Source: an uncultured Verrucomicrobiota bacterium (GTDB lineage: Bacteria > Verrucomicrobiota > Verrucomicrobiia > Chthoniobacterales > JACTMZ01). Taken from it: DNA of 33,581 nucleotides. Of the stretch, positions 13,482-20,082 are shown in pieces. The first letter of the stretch is position 1; the number at the start of each line of letters is the position of its first letter. The notes beneath the pieces were generated by a model. The model worked only from the letters and a program-made list of their open reading frames with translations. It had not been told where the DNA came from and made no database searches. The position numbers and the translations under genes are program-made. The stretch is taken from positions 1-33,581 of the forward strand of contig CAJBKE010000038.1 of the NCBI GenBank assembly GCA_903953565.1, read 5' to 3'.

Positions 13482-16037
13482 TTACCAGTCTCTAATGACA
13501 TCCTGAAAGTTCTGACGTTCGCGCAGATCGACCTGTTCCTCCTCGCTCTGTAAAGAACGGAGCAGGGCGCGAGCCTGGGAAGCGCTCATTTTGCCCTCCT
13601 CTTCCTCTTCGGCGACGGCCATGGCGGTGGCGCCTTCTTTTTTCTCGTCGCCGCGCTCGCCAGCCGCTCCACCGCGCAATTCGCCCTGCTTCTTGTCTCC
13701 GGCCTGTTGCGGCACGGCCGCGGGTTTGTCGCCTGCTTTGCCGGGCTCGGGGCGTGATCCGGCCGAAGAACCTTGGTTGCCCTGGGGCTGATCCTGTTTT
13801 TCTTCGTCGCCCTCTCCGCCCTGTTGCTGCTTTTGCTCGCCCGGTTTTTTACCGCCTTCTTTTTTCTCTTCACCCTCGCGGCCCTCGCCGTCCTTTTGCT
13901 GCTCGTCCTGCTGACCGCCGCCGCCTTGCTGTTGCTCGTCTTTTTTCTGCTCACCCTCTTTGTCCTGCTCTTCTTTCCCGCCGGACCCCTGCTGTTGCTG
14001 GTCCTTTTGCTGCTGGCCTTCTTTGTCCTGTTCCTCTTTTCCGCCGGAACCCTGCTGCTGTTGATCTTTCTGCTGCTGGCCCTGCTGGCCTTCCTCTTTT
14101 TTGCCTTCGCCTTCTTGTTGCTGGTCTTTTTGGCCTCCCCCGCCCTGCTGTTGCTGGTCCTTCTTTTGCTGGCCGGACTGCTCCTGCTCTTTTTTACCTC
14201 CATCAGCGGACGGCTGTTGCTCCTTCTGCTGCTGACCGCCTTGCTGCTGGTCTTCCTTCTTCTGGTCACCACCCTGTTGCTGTTCGTCCTTTTTCTGCTG
14301 CTGATCCTTTTGCTGCTGCTCTTGGTCCTTCTGACCGCCGCCGCCCTGTTGCTGTTGCTGGTCTTTGTTCTGTTGATCTTTTTGTTGTTGGTCCTTCTGA
14401 CCTCCACCGCCCTGTTGCTGCTGGTCTTTGTTCTGCTGACCACCCTGCTGCTGGTCTTCCTTCTTCTGATCGCCCCCACCTTGCTGTTGATCTTCTTTCT
14501 TCTGGTCACCCCCACCTTGCTGTTGATCCTGCTTTTGTTGCTGACCGCCCCTCTGCTGCTGGTCTTTTTTCTGATCTTTCTTGTTGTCTTTCTTCTGCTC
14601 TTGTTCGAGCTGTTTGAGCAGTTCCTCGACCCGCTCCTTGTTTTCTTTTGCCTCGGTGTAGTCGGGACGCGTCTTGAGCGCCGCGTCGTATTTGGCGATG
14701 GCGTCTTTCCAGTCGGTGACTTTCTTTTCTTTGTCTTCTTGTCCCTCGCCTTGGCGGAAAAGCGTATTACCGAGGTTGAACTCGGCGGCCGAGCGCAATG
14801 CGGGCTCCTCGGAGAGCATGGCGCGCGAAAAATATTCGGAGGCCTTGCCGTAATCCTTGAGCCGGTAAGCCGCCGTCCCCGCATTCATTTGCAAATCGGG
14901 CGCGTCGGGCTCCATGCTAAGACGCTGCTCGAAAGCGCTGCGCGCCGTCTCATAGTCGCCCTGCTCGTAAGCGGTCAATCCGGACGGCGCGGACCAAGCC
15001 GAACCGGCAGCGAGGAACCAGCAAGCCAACCCCAAGGCCGGACGCCGGCGGCGCTCGCCGACCAGGGCCTGCAGGGCGAGCAGCACAATGGCCGCACCCA
15101 GCGGCCACTGGTAACGCTCGATGGGCCGGCGCGAGGCACTCGCACTCATCTCGACCTCCTTCATTTGCCCGATCCCATCGGCGACCAAACGGCGCGCCGC
15201 ATCCTCGTCGAGCGGCACATAAAATCCTCCGGTGATCTCGGCGATTTCCGTCATGCGTGAAGCGTCGAGTCGCGATTGCACGACTTTGCCCGAGGCATCG
15301 CGGACGAATTCGCCCGGACCGAGCGGAATTTCCGAACCTTCCTCCGATCCGACGCCCACCGTGAAAATACGGATGCCGTTGGCCGCTGCTTGCCGCGCAG
15401 CCTCGAGTCCGTCCGCGTCGAGTTCCTCGCCGTCGGAGACGATGACGATGGCGCGGGAAAATCCTTCCGCTTTGCCAAAAGCCTCTTCGCAGGTGCGGAT
15501 GGCTGCGGCAATGTTCGATCCGCCTTTCGGGATGAGGTCGGTGTCGAGTTCATCCACTGCAGAGAGAACCGCGCTGTGATCGAGCGTGAGCGGCGCCTGC
15601 AAAAACGCCGAGCCGGCGAAAGCGACCAGACCGAGACGATCGCTGCCCAATTCGCTGACCAGATCCTCGGCCAGCAGCTTGGCCCGCTCCAAACGCGTCG
15701 GGGCCACGTCCGTGGCCAGCATGGAACGCGAGACATCCATGGCGATGATGACATCGCGCCCCTTGTGCGGAACCTCGAGAGTGTCATAACCGATCCGCGG
15801 ACCGGCCAGCGCCACGGCCAACAATCCGAGCGCACCGAGCACGCAGGCATTGCGGAACCAGCGGCGCATCGGACTAGTGCTGCCCGCAAGGAGCGCGCGC
15901 AGTTTCGGGGCAACGATGCGACCGATGAGGGCGCGTCGCCGCCGCTCGGCCCACCAAAAGAGGAGAAAGCCCAGCGGCAACAGCCACAGGATATTGAGCC
16001 ACGCGGGGCTGGCGAAAGTCAGGGCAGTCGTCTCCAT
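13482..16037 (-). CDS. BatB-BatC fusion: VWA membrane protein with TPRs and a long Gln/Lys/Gly-rich tract
   Basis: The 851-residue protein joins two usual Bat proteins. Residues 1-330 are BatB-like: transmembrane helices at about 12-30 and 63-80, a VWA domain with metal-site motif D101-x-S103-x-S105 in MDVSRSM, and a third helix at 312-327. Residues 332-851 are BatC-like. They open with a hydrophobic stretch ending SAWSAPSG that reads like a former signal peptide, followed by TPRs (about 352-470). A Gln/Lys/Gly/Asp/Glu tract fills about 478-757, and a conserved tail follows with MSASQARALLRSLQSEEEQ. The ATG at 16037 overlaps batA by 19 bases. The VWA part should sit in the periplasm or cytosol next to BatA. 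A long Leu-rich frame on the opposite strand (13773-15260) is a shadow of the repeat. Confidence 0.88.
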   Translation of the reverse strand: METTALTFASPAWLNILWLLPLGFLLFWWAERRRRALIGRIVAPKLRALLAGSTSPMRRWFRNACVLGALGLLAVALAGPRIGYDTLEVPHKGRDVIIAMDVSRSMLATDVAPTRLERAKLLAEDLVSELGSDRLGLVAFAGSAFLQAPLTLDHSAVLSAVDELDTDLIPKGGSNIAAAIRTCEEAFGKAEGFSRAIVIVSDGEELDADGLEAARQAAANGIRIFTVGVGSEEGSEIPLGPGEFVRDASGKVVQSRLDASRMTEIAEITGGFYVPLDEDAARRLVADGIGQMKEVEMSASASRRPIERYQWPLGAAIVLLALQALVGERRRRPALGLACWFLAAGSAWSAPSGLTAYEQGDYETARSAFEQRLSMEPDAPDLQMNAGTAAYRLKDYGKASEYFSRAMLSEEPALRSAAEFNLGNTLFRQGEGQEDKEKKVTDWKDAIAKYDAALKTRPDYTEAKENKERVEELLKQLEQEQKKDNKKDQKKDQQQRGGQQQKQDQQQGGGDQKKEDQQQGGGDQKKEDQQQGGQQNKDQQQQGGGGQKDQQQKDQQNKDQQQQQGGGGQKDQEQQQKDQQQKKDEQQQGGDQKKEDQQQGGQQQKEQQPSADGGKKEQEQSGQQKKDQQQQGGGGQKDQQQEGEGKKEEGQQGQQQKDQQQQGSGGKEEQDKEGQQQKDQQQQGSGGKEEQDKEGEQKKDEQQQGGGGQQDEQQKDGEGREGEEKKEGGKKPGEQKQQQGGEGDEEKQDQPQGNQGSSAGSRPEPGKAGDKPAAVPQQAGDKKQGELRGGAAGERGDEKKEGATAMAVAEEEEEGKMSASQARALLRSLQSEEEQVDLRERQNFQDVIRDW
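13767..14606 (-). repeat. Low-complexity tandem repeat region in batBC
   Basis: About 280 codons repeat imperfect units such as KKDQQQQGGG, KKEDQQQGG and KEEQDKEGQQ. Codons CAG/CAA, AAG/AAA and GGC/GGT dominate, so the + strand is CTG/CTT-rich. Adjacent units are similar but not identical, as expected of a tract that grows and shrinks by slippage or unequal crossover. Its length is therefore likely to vary between strains. The frame is intact throughout. Confidence 0.85.
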
Positions 16038-17041
16038 ACGGTTTGTCCGAGCAAAGTTTCCGCGGCGAGCAGGACCGTGCCGACCAGCACGAACCACGGG
16101 AACAGGTCCCGGTATTGCGCGACCTTTTGGATCTCGACCTCGGATTTTTCCATTTTGTCGATTTCCGTGAAAATGCGCTGCAGGGACTGCGTGTCGGTCG
16201 CGCGAAAATATTCGCCGCCGGTCATGGCCGCGATGGCCTTGAGGCTCTGCTCGTCGAATTCCACCGGGATCTGGCGGTAAACAGTGCGGCCGAACGGATC
16301 GACAAACGGGAACGGCGCATTGCCGCGGCTGCCAGATCCGATGGTGTAGACCTTGATCCCGAGCGCCTTGGCCGCCTCCGCCGCGGTGAGCGGGGTGACG
16401 CGTCCCATGTTGTTGTCGCCGTCCGTGAGCAGAACGACGATTTTCGATTTTGCTTCCTTGTCCTTGAGGCGGGTGGAGGCGGCGGCCAGCGCGGAGCCGA
16501 TGGCCGTGCCGTCCTCGACCAAGCCGATGCGCGTGCGCTCAAGATTGGTGATGAGCCAGTCGTGGTCGAGGGTCAGCGGACTGACCAAGTAGGGGCGTCC
16601 GGCAAAGGCCACGATACCGATCCGGTCGTTCGGGCGCCCCTCGATGAATTTTTCCGTCACCTGCTTGACTGCCTCGAGCCGGTTGGCGCGTTGCGCGCCG
16701 ATGGTGAAATCCTCGGCCAGCATGGAGCGGGAGACGTCGATAACGAGCATGATGTCCACGCCGCTGGCCTGCGTGCGGGTGATCGTTTTGCCGAGCTGCG
16801 GACGAGCCAAAGCAAGAATGAGACAGGCCAAGGCGAGATAAAGCAGCCCGGTGAGAAAATCTCCGGCGCGCGAGCGGCGACGGCCGCCGATTTTCGCAAT
16901 GGTCTGGGTGGTGGAAAACATCACGCCGGGCGTGCCGCCGAATTTTCCTTTCAGCCACGCGAGAAGAGGAATGAGCAGCAACAGCCAAAGAAACTTCGGC
17001 TGCGCGAAGATCAGATCCGAGAAGTCAGGAAGCGACGGCAT
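16019..17041 (-). CDS. BatA-like VWA-domain membrane protein
   Basis: The 340-residue protein has an N-terminal helix (about 16-30), a second helix (about 62-80), a VWA domain (about 95-290) and a C-terminal helix (about 312-332). The metal-ion site has D102-x-S104-x-S106 in VIDVSRSM, followed by the usual NDRIGIVAFAGRPY and VLLTDGDNN segments. BatA and BatB are paired VWA proteins held at the cytoplasmic membrane that are thought to work with the MoxR ATPase. Its start overlaps the DUF4381-like gene by 17 bases and its end overlaps batBC by 19. The assignment is firm at family level. Confidence 0.9.
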   Translation of the reverse strand: MPSLPDFSDLIFAQPKFLWLLLLIPLLAWLKGKFGGTPGVMFSTTQTIAKIGGRRRSRAGDFLTGLLYLALACLILALARPQLGKTITRTQASGVDIMLVIDVSRSMLAEDFTIGAQRANRLEAVKQVTEKFIEGRPNDRIGIVAFAGRPYLVSPLTLDHDWLITNLERTRIGLVEDGTAIGSALAAASTRLKDKEAKSKIVVLLTDGDNNMGRVTPLTAAEAAKALGIKVYTIGSGSRGNAPFPFVDPFGRTVYRQIPVEFDEQSLKAIAAMTGGEYFRATDTQSLQRIFTEIDKMEKSEVEIQKVAQYRDLFPWFVLVGTVLLAAETLLGQTVWRRLP

Positions 17042-17546
17042 CGGGCACCTCTCCTTTCACCAGATCTTCGGCCAGGGCTGTCAAATCGTCGTTGTCCGCC
17101 GCCGTGGCGTCGGCGCGCGCGAATTTGATCGCGTCCGCCTTCTCGAGAAACCGCGTCAGCCGCGACAGGCGGTCGGCATCGAAGACCGCGCTACCGCGCG
17201 CGGTTTGCAAAAATTCATAAGACGTCTGCGTCGTGGCCGGAAGATGATGCTCCGCCCCGAGGAACGAGCGGAGGACATCGCAGACCTCGATGCTGAAGTC
17301 ATAAGGCGCCGTCTCCTGCGACCGCACACGGGCCGCGGACAGGGCAGCCAGCGCCCGCTCGCGCGCGGTAAGAATGCGCCGCGCCTTGCGCCGCCGCCAA
17401 CGGATGAACGCCCAGAGCGCGAGAGCGACGGCCAAAAGCAGGACGAGACCCGCAGCGATCATGACCGGGAGCGGGTAAGGCAGATACCAGACCGGACCGG
17501 CAATTTCGTGCGGCAGCAGATCGGCGTTGGGGTCGGCGGGAGGCAT
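17025..17546 (-). CDS. DUF4381-like membrane protein of the Bat operon
   Basis: The 173-residue protein has a short N-terminal part with PVWYLPYPLPVMI, one transmembrane helix (about 28-48) followed by a basic WRRRKARR stretch, and a helical cytosolic domain with SIEVCDVLRSFLG, TSYEFLQTARG and a final TALAEDLVKGEVPDA. This layout and its place between the DUF58 gene and batA match the DUF4381 family, which is regularly found in MoxR-VWA operons. Its function is unknown; it may tether or regulate the complex. It follows the DUF58 gene after 3 bases and overlaps batA by 17. Confidence 0.8.
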   Translation of the reverse strand: MPPADPNADLLPHEIAGPVWYLPYPLPVMIAAGLVLLLAVALALWAFIRWRRRKARRILTARERALAALSAARVRSQETAPYDFSIEVCDVLRSFLGAEHHLPATTQTSYEFLQTARGSAVFDADRLSRLTRFLEKADAIKFARADATAADNDDLTALAEDLVKGEVPDAVAS

Positions 17547-17549
17547 GGG

Positions 17550-18437
17550 TCAGGAAGCGAGTCGGCGCTGTTCGCGGCGATCGAAGAACGCGCGCAGAAC
17601 GTGCAAATAGTCCTCATTGGTGCGCAGCGGGATCATGTCGATTCCCGTCTTGCGGAATTCCTGCTCGATCGCTTTTTTGCGGCGATCCTCCAGCGCGAGA
17701 TAGGCCCCGCGCAGGGCGCGGTTCGACGTGTTGATATCGATCTGCTCGCCGGTCTCCGGATCCTCGAGCGTCACGATGCCGACATCGGGCAAATCCTCCT
17801 CGCCGGGATCAACCACCGGGATGGCGATGAGGTCGTGACGGCGCGCCGCCACGGCGAGCGGACGGGAATAACCCTCGTCCATGAAATCGGAAATAAGAAA
17901 GACGACCGCACGGCGCGTCACCACCTTGTTGAGGTATTCGAGTGCCGCGGTGAGGTTCGTTCCGCGGTGGCGAGGTTTGAAGTAGAGCATTTCCCGGATG
18001 AGGCGCAGCGTGTGCATGCGGCCCTTCTTCGGGTGGATGAACAACTCGACCTCGTCGGTAAAGAGGAGCAACCCGACCTTGTCGTTGTTCTGGATGGCAC
18101 TGAAGGCAAGGATCGAGGCGACCTCGGCCGCCAGTTCGCGCTTGCTCGAAGCCACGCTGCCGAAATTTCCCGAGGCACTGACATCGACGACGAGCATGAC
18201 GGTCAGTTCGCGCTCCTCGGTGAATTTTTTGACGAACGGCGTATTCATCCGCGCGGTCACGTTCCAGTCGATCGAACGGATCTCGTCGCCCGGCGTGTAT
18301 TCGCGCACCTCCTCGAAATTCATGCCGCGCCCCTTGAAGACGCTGTGATAGGACCCGGCAAACATCGAGTCGACCAGCCGCCGCGTACGCAACTCGATGC
18401 GCCGGATCTTTTTCAGGATTTCACGGGTGTCCTGCAT
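17550..18437 (-). CDS. DUF58 / VWA-fold protein
   Basis: The 295-residue protein carries the DUF58 signature VREYTPGDEIRSIDWNVTAR (about 44-63), followed by a VWA-like fold with D85-x-S87-x-S89 in VVDVSASG. Later segments are VGLLLFTDEVE, RGTNLTAALEYL and VVFLISDFMDEGY. There is no membrane segment. DUF58 proteins are regular partners of MoxR ATPases and are thought to act as their adaptors, presenting a substrate for remodelling. The gene lies between moxR (after a 99-base gap filled by an inverted repeat) and the DUF4381-like gene. The assignment is clear; the biochemical role is inferred. Confidence 0.9.
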   Translation of the reverse strand: MQDTREILKKIRRIELRTRRLVDSMFAGSYHSVFKGRGMNFEEVREYTPGDEIRSIDWNVTARMNTPFVKKFTEERELTVMLVVDVSASGNFGSVASSKRELAAEVASILAFSAIQNNDKVGLLLFTDEVELFIHPKKGRMHTLRLIREMLYFKPRHRGTNLTAALEYLNKVVTRRAVVFLISDFMDEGYSRPLAVAARRHDLIAIPVVDPGEEDLPDVGIVTLEDPETGEQIDINTSNRALRGAYLALEDRRKKAIEQEFRKTGIDMIPLRTNEDYLHVLRAFFDRREQRRLAS

Positions 18438-18452
18438 GAAGGAGAAGTTTTC

Positions 18453-18534
18453 AGTGTTCAGTTTTCAGTCTTTGGTTCAGTGCCCGGAATCTCTGAAGAC
18501 CCGCTGAACACTGAACCACTGAAATCTGAACACT
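18453..18534. repeat. Large imperfect inverted repeat (CTGAACACTGAA type) inside the Bat operon
   Basis: The left arm (AGTGTTCAGTTTTCAG, then TTTGGTTCAG, 18453-18480) is matched in reverse complement by the right arm (CTGAACACTGAACCACTGAA, then ATCTGAACACT, about 18504-18534). About 22 bases separate the arms, so the element could form a long hairpin in RNA. It fills nearly all of the gap between moxR and the DUF58 gene. A single related arm lies at 22139-22164. Confidence 0.75.
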
Positions 18535-18536
18535 CC

Positions 18537-19526
18537 TCACGGCACCGGCAGCCCGGCGAAGATCTGCTCGACGATCTGTTCGCTGGTCATTTCCTCCGCC
18601 TCGGCCTCGTAACTCACCGCGATGCGGTGGCGCAGCACGTCGGGGCCGACCGATTTCACGTCCTGCGGAGTGACATAACCGCGTCCGTTGAGGAAGGCAT
18701 GGGCCTTGGCGGCCAGCGTGAGGTAAATGGTGGCGCGCGGCGATGCGCCGTAGCGGATCATCCCGTCGAGTTTGAGCCCGTGTGCCGCGGGTTGGCGGCT
18801 GGCCCACACGATATCGACGATGTAGTCCTTCACGCGGTCGTCGACGTAGATCTGGTTGACGATACCGCGTGCGGCGATGATTTCCTCCGGCCGGACGAGC
18901 GTGTTAACGCCGAGTTTCGGCGCGGAGGTGGACATGGCGTCGAGGATGGCGCGCTCCTCGGTGCGCGTGGGATAGCCGACATGCACCTTGAACATGAAGC
19001 GGTCGAGCTGCGCCTCGGGCAACTGGTAGGTGCCTTCCTGTTCGAGCGGGTTTTGCGTGGCCAGCACGAGGAAGGGGTCCGGCAATTTGTAGGTCTGGTC
19101 GCTGATCGTCACCTGACGTTCCTGCATGGCCTCGAGCAAAGCGCTCTGCACCTTGGCCGGGGCACGGTTGATTTCGTCGGCGAGGATCAGATTGGAGAAA
19201 ATCGGACCCAGCTTGGTCGTGAATTCACCATCACGCGGATTGTAAATCAGCGTTCCGATAAGGTCGGCCGGCAGCAGGTCGGGAGTGAACTGCAACCGGG
19301 CAAATCCCGTATGCAGACATGAGGCCAGCGTGCGCACGGTCAGGGTTTTGGCCAAGCCGGGCACACCCTCGAGGAGGACGTGGCCATTGGTCAGCAGGCC
19401 CATGACGAGCCGCTCGACGAGGAGCTTCTGGCCCACCACCACCTTGCCGACCTCGGAAAAAAGCGGCTGCACCCACTGGCTGCCGCGCTGCACTTGTTCG
19501 TTCAGTTCGTACGTTGATTGACTCAT
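18537..19526 (-). CDS. MoxR-family AAA+ ATPase
   Basis: The 329-residue AAA+ protein has Walker A GVPGLAKT (54-61), Walker B LILADE (113-118) followed by INRAPAKVQSALLEAMQE, and the sensor segment VLATQNPLEQEGTY. The C-terminal lid includes VRPEEIIAARGIV and a YGASPRATIYL segment. MoxR ATPases act as chaperones that remodel or insert cofactors into partner proteins, usually with VWA proteins encoded alongside, as here. The ATG at 19526 gives the usual N-terminus. It is the second gene of the operon, 97 bases after a small membrane protein gene. The family is certain; the client is unknown. Confidence 0.94.
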   Translation of the reverse strand: MSQSTYELNEQVQRGSQWVQPLFSEVGKVVVGQKLLVERLVMGLLTNGHVLLEGVPGLAKTLTVRTLASCLHTGFARLQFTPDLLPADLIGTLIYNPRDGEFTTKLGPIFSNLILADEINRAPAKVQSALLEAMQERQVTISDQTYKLPDPFLVLATQNPLEQEGTYQLPEAQLDRFMFKVHVGYPTRTEERAILDAMSTSAPKLGVNTLVRPEEIIAARGIVNQIYVDDRVKDYIVDIVWASRQPAAHGLKLDGMIRYGASPRATIYLTLAAKAHAFLNGRGYVTPQDVKSVGPDVLRHRIAVSYEAEAEEMTSEQIVEQIFAGLPVP

Positions 19527-19563
19527 AAATTTTCGCCGATTGGCCGTCCGCGGTGGACCGCTC

Positions 19564-19619
19564 CGGCTGTTTCTCCCAAAAGAGACAGCCTGACGCGCCG
19601 GATGTTCGATTTCCGGCGC
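19564..19619. other. Two hairpins between the first two genes of the Bat operon
   Basis: GGCTGT..CTC and GAGACAGCC (about 19564-19590) pair with one bulged base. GCGCCGG (19595-19601) and CCGGCGC (19613-19619) are a perfect inverted repeat with an 11-base loop. Both lie just after the stop of the small membrane protein gene, in the untranslated leader of moxR. No T-run follows on the - strand, so they could be attenuators or RNA-stability elements as well as weak terminators. Confidence 0.35.
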
Positions 19620-19623
19620 AAAT

Positions 19624-19974
19624 TCAGGGCGTCGGGATCACATAATAATCGTCCCCCACCTTGGCTTCGTCGTAGACCGTGCGGTCCACCCAGACATTGA
19701 AGACACGGGAACCGTCCGGCGTCTCGACCTTCAGCAGATACTCCCCGTCGATGCGCGTGCTCTGCAGACCGCCCGCGCCGACCGAAATTTCCTGGGCGGG
19801 TTCGGGGGTGAATTCCTTGGCAATGATTTTTCCGGTGAAAGCCCCGCCGCTTTTCATGGTGCGATCGAGCGAAAGAGTGGCCCAGGCAATCGCGGCAAGC
19901 ACGGCCACCGCGATCGCGATGCCGATGAGCAAAATGCGTCCGCGGTCCGGATCGCGGTAAACCTTCGCTTTCAT
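19624..19974 (-). CDS. Small single-pass membrane protein, unknown function
   Basis: The 116-residue protein has a short cytosolic start (MKAKVYRDPDRGR), one transmembrane helix (about 14-35, ILLIGIAIAVAVLAAIAWATL) and a soluble part of about 80 residues with a beta-rich pattern: GKIIAKEFTPEP, RIDGEYLLKVETPDGSRVF, VGDDYYVIPTP. The topology suggests a periplasmic domain. It is the first gene in the same direction as the Bat cluster, 97 bases before moxR, and divergent from the acyltransferase fusion. It may share a promoter with the Bat genes. I do not recognise a named family. Confidence 0.7.
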   Translation of the reverse strand: MKAKVYRDPDRGRILLIGIAIAVAVLAAIAWATLSLDRTMKSGGAFTGKIIAKEFTPEPAQEISVGAGGLQSTRIDGEYLLKVETPDGSRVFNVWVDRTVYDEAKVGDDYYVIPTP

Positions 19975-20082
19975 GGACCCGCAATCATACGGGCTGCCCC
20001 CGCGCGCGGCACGTCGAAAGAGGCCGGCAGACGAAAACCTTCCGCCCGCGCGCCGAGGCGGTTATTTTACAGGTCCTCATCC

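Noticed and set aside
11486-13495. 669-codon + strand open frame opposite batD
   Set aside because: batD has a signal peptide, membrane helix and operon context; the antisense translation is Arg/Gly-rich with no domain.
13773-15260. Leu-rich 495-codon open frame on the + strand that looks like a membrane protein
   Set aside because: It is the antisense of the Gln/Lys/Gly repeats of batBC; CTG/CTT codons arise from CAG/AAG on the real strand. It has no domain and runs through two unrelated parts of that gene.
16851-19322. 823-codon + strand open frame
   Set aside because: It lies opposite batA, the DUF4381-like gene, the DUF58 gene and moxR, all of which have clear motifs. Long antisense frames are common in this GC-rich DNA.
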